The notes beneath the pieces are model-generated. The model made no database searches. It was not told the origin of the DNA and saw nothing but the letters and a program-made list of their open reading frames with translations. Below are positions 14,491 to 21,786 of a stretch of DNA of 21,786 nt, piece by piece. The stretch is from Candidatus Izemoplasmatales bacterium (lineage in GTDB: Bacteria; Bacillota_I; Bacilli_A; Izemoplasmatales; Hujiaoplasmataceae): positions 1-21,786 of the forward strand of contig JAQUZK010000003.1 of assembly GCA_028691335.1 (NCBI GenBank), written 5' to 3'. A program made the translations under genes and the position numbers. Position 1 is the stretch's first letter. Each line of letters opens with the position of its first letter.

Positions 14491-15962
14491 TTAACTACAA
14501 TAAAATGATATTTGAGTTGTCTAACGAAGGCAGAGTAGGTTATTCTCTACCAAGAAGTAGTTTTAATAACTATAATATAGATGATTTGAATGATAACTTA
14601 AAAAGAAAATCTGAACTATTATTACCAGAAGTTTCTGAACTTGATGTTTTAAGACATTTCACTAATATATCTAATAAAAACTTTGGAGTTGAGAATGGAT
14701 TCTATCCATTGGGTTCTTGTACGATGAAGTATAATCCTAAAATAAATGAAGAAATGGCTTCTAATAAAGCTTTTAGAAATTTGCATCCACTCCAACCTAT
14801 ATCTACAGTTCAAGGAGCTTTAGAAGTTTACTATAACTTACAAAAATACTTGTCTGAAATATCTGGTTTATATGAGTTTTCTTTAAATCCTTTCGCAGGA
14901 GCTCATGGAGAGTTAGTTGGTTTGATGGTAATAAAAGCTTACCATCAAGATCGTGGTGATTTTAAAAGAAACAAAATCATTATTCCCGATTCAGCTCATG
15001 GAACAAATCCAGCTTCGACAGTAGTCTGCGGAATGGAAGTTATTGAAATTAAATCAAATGATAAAGGGCGTGTAGATTTAGAAAGTCTAAAAGCAGTTTT
15101 ATCAGATGATATAGCTGGAATGATGTTAACTAATCCAAATACCTTAGGTATCTTTGAAAATGATATTTGCGAAATTACTAAACTAGTACATGATGCAGGT
15201 GGTTTAATGTATTATGATGGTGCTAACCTAAATGCATTGCTTGGAAAAGTAAGACCTGGAGATATGGGGTTTGATGTTATGCACATAAACCTACATAAAA
15301 CATTTTCAACACCTCATGGAGGCGGAGGACCAGGTTCTGGCCCTGTTGGTGTAACAGAAATATTATCAAAATACTTACCTAATCCTAGAGTTAAAAAATT
15401 AGATGATTATTTCTATGTTGAAAATTCAGGAGAAGCTTTAGGCCAAATCTCCGCATATTTTGGTAACTATCTAGTAGCTCTAAGAGCTTACACATATATT
15501 AGAACTCTAGGAAAAGAAAATCTGAAAATGGTGGGTAGATATGCTACACTGAATGCAAACTATATATCAAAAGCATTGAAAACTGCCTATGATTTACCAA
15601 TACCTGGATATTGTATGCATGAAGTAGTTTTTAATGGTTTAAATAACAAAGATACTGATGTTAAGACATTGGATATAGCTAAGAGATTATTGGATTACGG
15701 AATGCACGCTCCAACGATATATTTCCCATTGTTATTCCCTCAAGCTATTATGATTGAGCCTACTGAAACAGAAACAAAAGAAACAATAGATGAATTTATC
15801 AATGTTATGCATAAAATAGCTATTGAAGCAAAAGAACACCCAGAAATATTAAAACAAGCGCCTACGAAAACACCGATTAGAAGAACTGATGAAGTTTTCG
15901 CAGCTAAAATGATGATTTTCTCTTACAAGGATTACTTAGAATATATAAATAATAGAGGTTAA
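14487..15962 (+). CDS. gcvPB: Glycine dehydrogenase (decarboxylating) subunit 2
   Basis: PLP-binding half of the split P protein, 491 residues. The PLP lysine is Lys271 in HINLHKTFSTPHGGGGPGSG (266-285), followed by the glycine-rich loop; FYPLGSCTMKYNPK (72-85), IIPDSAHGTNPAS (165-177) and PNTLGIFE (217-224) are further family signatures. It overlaps gcvPA by four bases and is followed after four bases by a CvpA-like gene whose ribosome binding site (GAGGTT) overlaps the gcvPB stop. The split P protein is the usual form in Bacillota. The E3 (lipoamide dehydrogenase) gene needed to reoxidise GcvH is not in this window. Confidence 0.96.
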   Translation: MINYNKMIFELSNEGRVGYSLPRSSFNNYNIDDLNDNLKRKSELLLPEVSELDVLRHFTNISNKNFGVENGFYPLGSCTMKYNPKINEEMASNKAFRNLHPLQPISTVQGALEVYYNLQKYLSEISGLYEFSLNPFAGAHGELVGLMVIKAYHQDRGDFKRNKIIIPDSAHGTNPASTVVCGMEVIEIKSNDKGRVDLESLKAVLSDDIAGMMLTNPNTLGIFENDICEITKLVHDAGGLMYYDGANLNALLGKVRPGDMGFDVMHINLHKTFSTPHGGGGPGSGPVGVTEILSKYLPNPRVKKLDDYFYVENSGEALGQISAYFGNYLVALRAYTYIRTLGKENLKMVGRYATLNANYISKALKTAYDLPIPGYCMHEVVFNGLNNKDTDVKTLDIAKRLLDYGMHAPTIYFPLLFPQAIMIEPTETETKETIDEFINVMHKIAIEAKEHPEILKQAPTKTPIRRTDEVFAAKMMIFSYKDYLEYINNRG

Positions 15963-15966
15963 CCAT

Positions 15967-16701
15967 ATGAATGTTTTGAACTTATTCGGTCTTCTTGATG
16001 TATTAATTATCCTACTTATTATCGGGCTAACAATCCTTGGATGGAAAAGTGGATTTTTACTTAAGATTATTAAGCTTGCCTCTAGTTTATTTGGTTTGAT
16101 TGCTTCCTTGCTGCTTGCTAAACCTTTTTCAGGAGTTCTTGATAAATGGTTCGGAGCTGATATTTATTTAAAAGTAGAGGCTTATTTAATTGAACATTTA
16201 AATGCCGGTGCGACAACAGACGCAACAGAAGAAGGAATCAGACAAGCCTTTGAAGGTTTAGCAATGCCTAAGTTTGTAATAGATTGGATAGTTGAATCAG
16301 TTAATACTCAAGAAACTATGCAATCAATAGTCGATGCAATAAGTCCGATGTTAACATCATTAATTTTACTCATTATTGCTTTTATTTCATTGTTTTTTGG
16401 TTCAATGTTGATATTTTTATTATTGAAAATGTTAGCTAAGATGGTTACTTCAATTCCTGTTATTAAACAAGTAGATAAAGTTTTAGGAGCTATATTTGGT
16501 TTATTTAAAGCTTTAGTATTGATATATGTATTGTTATTTGTTTTAGGATTGATTATTTCTGTCCCCGCAATAAATGATTTTATGGGTGAGTTCTTAATGG
16601 TTGATATGCAACTGGAAACTGATAAGTTTAGAATTTCGAAATGGTTCTATGATAATAATGTATTAAAATATATCGTATATGTATTTGCGATAATCTTATA
16701 A
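15967..16701 (+). CDS. CvpA-family integral membrane protein
   Basis: Membrane protein of 244 residues resembling the CvpA (colicin V production) family. The N-terminal LLDVLIILLIIGLTILGWKSGFLLKIIKLASSLFGLIASLLLAKP has the DxxIxxxLxxxxxxGxxxGFxxxxxxLxG layout of that family. Hydrophobic segments lie at about 9-29, 31-51, 129-158 and 177-200. A loop of about 70 polar residues separates the first pair. The exact molecular role of CvpA is not settled, although envelope maintenance and secretion-related phenotypes are known. It is the last gene of the gcv operon, so co-transcription is near certain; a link to glycine metabolism is not. It ends at a strong terminator. Confidence 0.82.
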   Translation: MNVLNLFGLLDVLIILLIIGLTILGWKSGFLLKIIKLASSLFGLIASLLLAKPFSGVLDKWFGADIYLKVEAYLIEHLNAGATTDATEEGIRQAFEGLAMPKFVIDWIVESVNTQETMQSIVDAISPMLTSLILLIIAFISLFFGSMLIFLLLKMLAKMVTSIPVIKQVDKVLGAIFGLFKALVLIYVLLFVLGLIISVPAINDFMGEFLMVDMQLETDKFRISKWFYDNNVLKYIVYVFAIIL

Positions 16702-16705
16702 AAAG

Positions 16706-16742
16706 TAGCGTTCAAGAAAAATCTTGAACGCTAATATTTTTT
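16706..16742. terminator. Bidirectional terminator between cvpA-like gene and ispG
   Basis: A 12-bp perfect stem, TAGCGTTCAAGA (16706-16717) with TCTTGAACGCTA (16722-16733), loop AAAA, then a T-rich tail; A runs precede it for the minus strand. It ends both the gcv operon and ispG. Confidence 0.9.
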
Positions 16743-16754
16743 AATATTAAATGT

Positions 16755-17804
16755 TTAATATTCAATTATTAATTGTTTTAAAGTTTCTACCAAATCTTCT
16801 TGTTTTACTTTCTTTACTTTAACTCCATCAATAAATAGTAAGGCTTCGTTTTTCCCCCCAGCTACAGCGATATTGGCTTCTTTAGCCTCGCCGGGTCCGT
16901 TAACTACACAACCCATTATTGCGACAGTTAATTCTTTATTAATATTTTCAAGAAATTTTTCTATTTCCATAACTATGGGAATCATATTATATTGTATTCT
17001 TCCGCAAGTAGGACATGATACTAGTTTTGGTTTCTTAAATAGTTTAAAATTAGCTAGAATTTCTTTAGCGACCCTAATTTCCTCTACTGGATCAGCAGTT
17101 AGAGACACTCTGATTGTTGAACCTACTCCATTATAAAGAAGAGTTCCCAATCCGATTGAAGAAGCAATAGTGCCACTAAAACTAGTTCCAGCTTCAGTTA
17201 CACCTAAGTGCAAAGGATAAGGGAAGATTTCAGCTGCTAAGAGATTGGCTTTAATAGTATCACTAACATTTGATGACTTGATAGAAATAATAATGTTTGT
17301 AAACCCAAATTTTTCTAGAAGTGAAACATGATATTTAGCTGAAGCTACCATAGCTTCGGGAGAAGGTTTATGGTATTTTTCTAAAATATGTTTTTCGATT
17401 GAACCTGAGTTAATTCCAATTCTAATTGGAACATTTTTTTCATTACAAGCATCTACAACAAGCTTAATTTTATCATCATCACCTATATTACCTGGATTAA
17501 TTCTAATTTTATCCGCTCCAGATTCTAAAGCTTTTAAAGCTAAACGATAATCAAAATGTATATCGGCTACTAGTGGGATATGAATAAGGGATTTGATTTC
17601 TTTAATTTTTATTGCGTCTTCTTCATCCAAAACAGCGACACGAACAACTTGACATCCGGCATTTTCAAGTCTTAATATTTGTTCAACTGTTGATTGAACA
17701 TCCTTTGTTTTAGTATTGGTCATTGATTGAATAATTACATAATTATCGCCTCCTATAAATAGATCACCAACTTTGATTTTTTTAACTTGTTCTCTTGTGT
17801 ACAT
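16755..17804 (-). CDS. ispG: 4-hydroxy-3-methylbut-2-en-1-yl diphosphate synthase
   Basis: Converts 2-C-methyl-erythritol 2,4-cyclodiphosphate to HMBPP, the next-to-last step of the MEP isoprenoid pathway. Of 349 residues with the preferred start, the usual bacterial length. The 4Fe-4S ligands are in SCPTCGR (263-269, Cys264 and Cys267), Cys299 in GCVVNGPGEA (298-307) and Glu306. The TIM barrel is seen in QSMTNTKTKDV (26-36), VADIHFDYRLALKALE, KIRINPGNIGD (99-109) and RIGINSGSIEK (128-138). An in-frame ATG at 17837 would add 11 residues; ATG 17804, 7 bases after GAGGT, begins the conserved protein and is chosen. TATAAT at 17843-17848 (minus) is a plausible -10. Divergent from the PtsI-like gene. 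Confidence 0.95.
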   Translation of the reverse strand: MYTREQVKKIKVGDLFIGGDNYVIIQSMTNTKTKDVQSTVEQILRLENAGCQVVRVAVLDEEDAIKIKEIKSLIHIPLVADIHFDYRLALKALESGADKIRINPGNIGDDDKIKLVVDACNEKNVPIRIGINSGSIEKHILEKYHKPSPEAMVASAKYHVSLLEKFGFTNIIISIKSSNVSDTIKANLLAAEIFPYPLHLGVTEAGTSFSGTIASSIGLGTLLYNGVGSTIRVSLTADPVEEIRVAKEILANFKLFKKPKLVSCPTCGRIQYNMIPIVMEIEKFLENINKELTVAIMGCVVNGPGEAKEANIAVAGGKNEALLFIDGVKVKKVKQEDLVETLKQLIIEY

Positions 17805-17842
17805 TATTAATACCTCGAATTCTATGTTATTTACCATTACAT

Positions 17843-17848
17843 ATTATA
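17843..17848 (-). promoter_or_regulatory. Probable -10 box of ispG
   Basis: Perfect TATAAT on the minus strand, about 38 bases before the ATG. The -35 (ACGTTA with a 17-bp spacer) is poor; a second TATAAT lies at 17861-17866 on the same strand. Confidence 0.45.
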
Positions 17849-17907
17849 CTACAAACTTAGAATTATAACGTTATTTTTACATGATAAATACATTTTATTT
17901 TTTCTTG

Positions 17908-17916
17908 TGGTAAAAT
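17908..17916 (+). promoter_or_regulatory. Probable extended -10 of the PtsI-like gene
   Basis: TGGTAAAAT fits TGn-TAnnnT; no clear -35. It lies about 27 bases before the GGAGG ribosome binding site. Confidence 0.4.
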
Positions 17917-17953
17917 ATAGTTAGAAGTGAAAAGTAAGTGATGGAGGTTAATT

Positions 17954-18628
17954 ATGTTAAGCTTTCAAGGGATTGGCGCTACTGAGGGTAAAGGTAGTGG
18001 TGTAGCTATTATTCATAAAAAAGCCCATCTTAAGTCTCACACTAAGTATTTTGGAGAACAAGCGAAAGAACTCTTCTTCGAAGCCAGAGATTTAGCTGTC
18101 GATGAGATAATTAGTTTAATGGAACTTTGTAAAGATTCAGAAACAAGAGATATCTATTATACGCATCAACTTTTACTTCAAGATCCCGAAGTTGAGAAAA
18201 AACTGTTAGAAGAACTAGATTTAAATGAAGAGTTGTTTCAGACGATAAAAAAACTTCAACAGTTTTACAAAGAAAAGTTTGAAGTAATGGAAAATGAGAT
18301 ATTTCGTTCAAAAGCATTAGATATAGAAGAGGTCTTTGAAAGACTATTAAAACAAATAAATAAGCAATCTACATATAAATCTATTAATAAGAATTTTATT
18401 TTAGTTTGTGAAGATTTGATGCCTACAACAATTTACGATTATCCTTTAGATTATCTAAAAGGTGTAATTGTAAAAAAAGGTTCTTTGTTTTCTCATGGAG
18501 TAATTATTGCAAGGTCAAAAAATATACCAGTAGTTATTGGATTAACCCAAGATTTTGAGAAAATTAAGCCATCAGATTATTTAGTGGTAGATGGTTTAAG
18601 TGGTAAAGTAGTTTTAATTAGTGAATGA
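17954..18628 (+). CDS. Stand-alone PTS Enzyme I N-terminal (HPr-binding and phospho-His) domain
   Basis: Of 224 residues, it matches only the N-terminal part of PTS Enzyme I (about 570 residues in full). The swivel domain start FQGIGATEGKGSGVAII (4-20), the helical HPr-binding insert about 30-140 (YYTHQLLLQDPEV, 68-80; RSKALDIEEVFERLL, 118-132, matching the RxxDxxDVxxRL region) and the phosphohistidine segment KGSLFSHGVIIARSKNIPVV (175-194), His181, are all present. The C-terminal PEP-binding barrel is missing. The gene ends in TGA within a terminator hairpin, so this is not a frameshifted fragment. Known parallel: the EI-like third domain of DhaM. It could pass phosphate to or from HPr, or act in a non-sugar relay; that is inference. 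GGAGG precedes the ATG. Confidence 0.85.
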   Translation: MLSFQGIGATEGKGSGVAIIHKKAHLKSHTKYFGEQAKELFFEARDLAVDEIISLMELCKDSETRDIYYTHQLLLQDPEVEKKLLEELDLNEELFQTIKKLQQFYKEKFEVMENEIFRSKALDIEEVFERLLKQINKQSTYKSINKNFILVCEDLMPTTIYDYPLDYLKGVIVKKGSLFSHGVIIARSKNIPVVIGLTQDFEKIKPSDYLVVDGLSGKVVLISE

Positions 18629-18653
18629 GCTTAAAAAAAGTTCATTCACTTTT
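18621..18653 (+). terminator. Intrinsic terminator overlapping the stop codon
   Basis: GTGAATGAGCTT (18621-18632) pairs with AAGTTCATTCAC (18638-18649), with one G-U pair, loop AAAAA, then TTTT. The TGA stop at 18626-18628 lies in the left arm. Confidence 0.88.
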
Positions 18654-18687
18654 CATTTAAATGCCACTTAACCATCACAATTATAGT

Positions 18688-18718
18688 TTATTTTTAAGAT
18701 AGATAATCTTAAAAATAA
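18688..18718. repeat. 13-bp perfect inverted repeat before the MmpL gene
   Basis: TTATTTTTAAGAT (18688-18700), loop AGATA, ATCTTAAAAATAA (18706-18718), touching the ribosome binding site AAGGGGTG. It could be a repressor operator or an RNA hairpin in the 5' leader that affects access to the ribosome binding site. Confidence 0.55.
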
Positions 18719-18729
18719 GGGGTGAAAGC

Positions 18730-20892
18730 ATGAAAAACAAAGTTATTTTATGTGTTTTTTTAATTTTAGCGATAGTAAGTGGAATTTTAATTACACAAGT
18801 AAAAACTAACTATGATTTACAGAAATATTTACCTGATGATTCAGAAATATCTGAAAGTTTGAAAGTATACAAGGAAAACTTCGGAGTCTCATCTACAGCG
18901 TATATTGCTATAGATGAGAGTGACTATGATTCAGCACTGTTAGTGAAATCAAAAATTCAAGACATTCAAACAGTAAAAACAGTTATTTTTGCGGATGATA
19001 TTCTTAACGAACTTACCTATAGTATTATCAGAAATCAACTAACTACTTCAGAACAAGCTACTCTTGATACTGCCTATTCCGCACTGATAATGCAAGGATA
19101 TTCATCAACAGAGGCGATATATCAATTGGCTTCTTATATGCCCGAACCTTACAAAACAGAAATTGAGTCAAATTATCATGATTATATTAGCGATTCACAT
19201 ACATTATATCAAGTGATATTTTCTCAAGAGAGCTCTTCAAAAGAAGTTGAAGAAGCCTTGAATGATATCAAAACATATCTATCAGATAATAACTATGATT
19301 ACAGCATGAAAGGTGAAGCTGTTAGCACTATATTTACGAAAAACACTATTTCTAGCGAAACTACAACTATCACATTGATTATTATTCCGATTATCTTTTT
19401 GATTTTACTTTTATTAAGCAAATCTGTTTTTGATATCTTAATTTTTGGTATCGTCGCCGGAATTTCAATAATTATCAATTTAGGTACTAATGTAATCTTT
19501 CCAGATATATCATATATCACTCAAAGCATGGCGATTGCATTACAACTGGCGATATCGCTTGATTACATAATATTTATGATAAATTCTTATCATGATAATC
19601 GTAGTCTAGGGTTAAGTGTTGATGACTCGATTAAAGAGGCGACTAAGAAAACAAAACGTCCAGTTATAGCCTCTGCACTCACTACAGGCGCAAGTTTCTT
19701 AGCTTTGATAATAATGCGTTTTCAAATTGGGTGGGATATAGGTCTTGTATTTACAAAAGCCATTTTTATTAGTCTTATTAGCACTATAGTATTAATACCT
19801 ATATTGTTAAAGATTTTTGCTAAACTAATTGATAAAACCAAGAGAAAAACAAAAATTATTGATTTCACTTTATTTGCGAGACTTTCTGAAAGATGGAAAA
19901 AGTATCGATATATTTTTCTAGGAATAATATTGATTGTTATAGCGCCATTAGTCTATTTACAGACACAAAATGATTTCACTTATGGCGTAACAAGTTTTTC
20001 TGGATCCAAAGGAACTAGTTATTATGAGGAAAGTGAATTTATAAATGATGAATTTGGTGAAAATAATAATTATGTAATATTAACAAGTAAAAATGATTTG
20101 TTAGAAGGAAAACTATATCAAGACTTAATAAGCCTAGATTTTGTTGAAAATGTAGATGCGGGGATATATTACAAATCTGTAATCTCAGATCCAATGGTTC
20201 TATCCCAAGTCACTGAATCTTTTTATTCTGATGACTATGCTTTGTTTAATGTTAAAGTAAAAGGAGAGGTAGAATCAGAAAAGAGTTTCTCTCAATATGA
20301 AATCATAAAAGATTTAGTAGATGACTCTCAGTTTTCTAGCAAACATGTTTTAGGTGAAACTACAGTCAGTTACTACATGAAAGATATTATAGTCCATGAT
20401 TTCACTATCGTTCTATTAGTAGCTATAGCCTTAGTTATTTTAATAATATTTTTTAGTTTTAAAAACTTATTAATTCCATTTATCCTGATTGCGATTATAG
20501 AAATTGCAGTTTTCGTATCGATGAGTTTGATAAATTTCTTTGATCAAGACTTGGTATTTTTAGCTTATTTAATAGTTACTACAATTTTACTAGGAGCGAC
20601 TATCGATTATGCAATATTATTTTCAAAAAGATATATGGAAGAAAGAGAAACTCATGATAAAAATGAGAGTATAAAAAAAGCTTCTTTACAAGCGGCCCCT
20701 TCTATTATCACATCTGCTTTATTGTTTATTGTGGCTGGGTTAGTTATATTTTTCATTTCATCAATTACATCGATTGCTCAAATAGGATTGTTAATAGCTA
20801 TAGGAGCTTTCACTTCGATGATATTCGTGCTATTGTTTTTACCTCAAACATTATATATATTTGATAAATTTATTGTCAAATCTAAATTCTAA
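18730..20892 (+). CDS. MmpL/RND-superfamily transporter
   Basis: Proton-driven membrane exporter of the MmpL/YdfJ-like RND group, 720 residues. Topology is TM1 (4-22), an extracellular porter loop (about 23-208), five further helices ending near 362, a cytoplasmic linker, TM7 (393-410), a second porter loop (411-555) and five helices to about 708. Both halves carry the Asp-Tyr pair used for proton relay in MmpL proteins: SLDYIIF (Asp278-Tyr279) and ATIDYAILF (Asp626-Tyr627). Tandem-duplicated architecture is therefore complete. Likely cargo is lipid or hydrophobic compounds; none can be read from the sequence. AAGGGGTG precedes the ATG, just after a 13-bp inverted repeat. It is monocistronic, with a terminator before it and a hairpin after it. 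Confidence 0.9.
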   Translation: MKNKVILCVFLILAIVSGILITQVKTNYDLQKYLPDDSEISESLKVYKENFGVSSTAYIAIDESDYDSALLVKSKIQDIQTVKTVIFADDILNELTYSIIRNQLTTSEQATLDTAYSALIMQGYSSTEAIYQLASYMPEPYKTEIESNYHDYISDSHTLYQVIFSQESSSKEVEEALNDIKTYLSDNNYDYSMKGEAVSTIFTKNTISSETTTITLIIIPIIFLILLLLSKSVFDILIFGIVAGISIIINLGTNVIFPDISYITQSMAIALQLAISLDYIIFMINSYHDNRSLGLSVDDSIKEATKKTKRPVIASALTTGASFLALIIMRFQIGWDIGLVFTKAIFISLISTIVLIPILLKIFAKLIDKTKRKTKIIDFTLFARLSERWKKYRYIFLGIILIVIAPLVYLQTQNDFTYGVTSFSGSKGTSYYEESEFINDEFGENNNYVILTSKNDLLEGKLYQDLISLDFVENVDAGIYYKSVISDPMVLSQVTESFYSDDYALFNVKVKGEVESEKSFSQYEIIKDLVDDSQFSSKHVLGETTVSYYMKDIIVHDFTIVLLVAIALVILIIFFSFKNLLIPFILIAIIEIAVFVSMSLINFFDQDLVFLAYLIVTTILLGATIDYAILFSKRYMEERETHDKNESIKKASLQAAPSIITSALLFIVAGLVIFFISSITSIAQIGLLIAIGAFTSMIFVLLFLPQTLYIFDKFIVKSKF

Positions 20893-20913
20893 GATATTTA
20901 AAGAGAAAAAAAT

Positions 20914-20972
20914 TAAAAAAATCTTTATTTCTTCAACCCTAAAAAAATAAGATTTTTTTAGGGTTGAAGAAA
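20914..20972. repeat. Perfect 21-bp inverted repeat with an overlapping alternative stem
   Basis: 20928-20948 pairs perfectly with 20952-20972 around the 3-base loop AAG; the stem contains CTTCAACCCT and A7/T7. An alternative 12-bp stem joins TAAAAAAATCTT (20914-20925) to AAGATTTTTTTA (20949-20960), using part of the same right arm, so the two exclude each other. It may end the mmpL transcript, though no T run follows the 21-bp stem. The right arm contains the -35 box of the next gene. Confidence 0.75.
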
Positions 20973-20992
20973 GGGCTTACATCGTTTATAAT
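20964..20992 (+). promoter_or_regulatory. Promoter of the branched-chain aminotransferase gene
   Basis: TTGAAG (20964-20969), 17-bp spacer, TATAAT (20987-20992). The -35 is inside the right arm of the 21-bp inverted repeat, so a protein or cruciform at the repeat would block it. The spacer starts AAAGGGCTT, as at the Fic promoter. Confidence 0.75.
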
Positions 20993-21028
20993 ATTAGTGA
21001 TGTCTTAATTATAAATTGGAGGTAAATT

Positions 21029-21786
21029 TTGACTGATATTGATTACAAAAATTTAGGTTTTAAAGTTAGAGAAGTTCACGCTAATTACATATCTTATTAC
21101 AAAGATGGTAAGTGGGATGAGGGGACTTTACAAAAAGAAGATACAATTACTATTTCCGCTTTTTCGACGGCATTACATTATGGGCAAGAAGCTTTTGAAG
21201 GCTTAAAAGCTTATAGACGTAAAGATGGTAAAATTCAAATTTTTAGAATGGATGAAAACGCAAAAAGACTTCAAAGTTCATGTGAGAGAATCTTAATGCC
21301 TAAGGTTTCAGAAGAAAAGTTTATAGACGCGATTAAAAAAGTTGTTTTAGCAAATGAAGATTTAATTCCACCTTATGGATATGGTGCTTCTTTATATTTA
21401 AGACCATACATGATAGGTGTAGGTAGAAATTTAGGTGTTAGACCGGCTCCAGAATATATCTTTGGAGTTTTAGCTTCACCAGTTGGAAGTTATTTTAAAA
21501 GTGGATTAGCTCCTGTTAACTTCATTGTTACAGATAAAGATAGAGCCGCTCCAAACGGTACGGGGCAGGTTAAAGTTGGTGGAAATTACGCAGCTAGTTT
21601 AATGAGTCATGAAGAAGCTCAAGAAGCAGGATATGCTGATTGTATTTATTTAGATCCATTAACTCACACCAAAATTGATGAAGTTGGTGCAGCTAACTTT
21701 TTTGGTATAACAAAAGACAATGTTTTTGTGACACCAGACTCTAGTAGTATTTTACCATCAATTACAAAGAAATCTTTGCTTTACAT
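21029..21786 (+). CDS. ilvE: Branched-chain amino acid aminotransferase (partial, cut by window end)
   Basis: PLP enzyme exchanging amino groups between Leu, Ile or Val and 2-oxoglutarate. About 252 residues are in the window and the frame is open to the end. The start is TTG at 21029, 6 bases after GGAGG, giving MTDIDYKNLGFKVREVHANY; the next ATG is far inside. Signatures of the large (eukaryote-like, about 340-360 aa) BCAT type are ALHYGQEAFEGLKAYR, LYLRPYMIGVGRNLGV, and GTGQVKVGGNYAAS with PLP lysine Lys182. It could supply branched 2-oxo acids for membrane lipids or degrade amino acids; no other ilv genes are visible. Confidence 0.93.
   Translation, partial: MTDIDYKNLGFKVREVHANYISYYKDGKWDEGTLQKEDTITISAFSTALHYGQEAFEGLKAYRRKDGKIQIFRMDENAKRLQSSCERILMPKVSEEKFIDAIKKVVLANEDLIPPYGYGASLYLRPYMIGVGRNLGVRPAPEYIFGVLASPVGSYFKSGLAPVNFIVTDKDRAAPNGTGQVKVGGNYAASLMSHEEAQEAGYADCIYLDPLTHTKIDEVGAANFFGITKDNVFVTPDSSSILPSITKKSLLY

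Noticed and set aside
16873..17136. Plus-strand 87-codon frame opposite ispG
   Set aside because: Antisense to a highly conserved enzyme; no start signals.
17954..18628. PtsI-like gene as a frameshifted pseudogene
   Set aside because: The stop sits inside a clear terminator, and no remnants of the PEP-binding domain follow in any frame.
20893..21028. T-box leader for the branched-chain aminotransferase
   Set aside because: The predicted leader is only about 30 bases; the inverted repeat lies upstream of the transcription start and there is no T-box core sequence.
1..21786. CRISPR arrays, tRNA/rRNA genes, insertion sequences, prophage
   Set aside because: No regularly spaced repeats, cloverleaf-like segments, transposase motifs or integrase genes were seen; almost all of the window is explained by genes.

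Overview
The window is AT-rich chromosomal DNA from a low-GC, wall-less or Bacillota-related bacterium. UGA is read as stop: the sigma factor gene, gcvPA and the PtsI-like gene all end in TGA at positions where reading through makes no sense. That excludes the Mycoplasma/Spiroplasma code and fits Acholeplasma-, Izemoplasma- or Haloplasma-type lineages, or another low-GC Bacillota. The taxonomic call is inference. I see no rRNA or tRNA genes, CRISPR, insertion sequences or phage genes.

Layout. (1) 1-433: end of an unrecognised gene, with a terminator shared with the converging M6-type peptidase lipoprotein (461-2104, minus). (2) 2190-4937, minus: an ECF sigma factor, its overlapping membrane anti-sigma factor, and a lipoprotein whose ectodomain looks like a copy of the anti-sigma ectodomain. 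The sigma gene and the lipoprotein gene carry the same promoter-like motif, CCAATAAAAT-N12-CGTATATA. This is probably a self-contained envelope-sensing regulon. (3) 5102-7539, plus: a DUF1624/HGSNAT-like membrane acyltransferase and an acyl-CoA synthetase, converging on a TetR regulator (7573-8145, minus). (4) 8532-9740: a six-TM protein with a soluble C-terminal domain, behind a near-consensus promoter. (5) 9895-10620: a Fic-fold protein whose catalytic His is replaced by Tyr and whose inhibitory Glu is replaced by Asp. (6) 10655-16701: lplA-gcvT-gcvH-gcvPA-gcvPB-cvpA, a compact glycine cleavage operon with its own lipoate ligase; lpd/gcvL is absent. (7) 16755-17804, minus: ispG of the MEP isoprenoid pathway. 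(8) 17954-18628: a free-standing N-terminal half of PTS Enzyme I without the PEP-binding barrel. (9) 18730-20892: an MmpL/RND transporter. (10) 21029-end: a branched-chain aminotransferase cut by the window edge, preceded by a perfect 21-bp inverted repeat that contains its -35 box.

How the genes work together. LplA loads lipoate on GcvH; GcvPA/PB, GcvH and GcvT then oxidise glycine to CO2, ammonia and methylene-THF, with the E3 subunit encoded elsewhere. The sigma, anti-sigma and lipoprotein genes appear to be one signalling unit. The acyltransferase, acyl-CoA synthetase and TetR genes suggest an acyl or lipid modification module.
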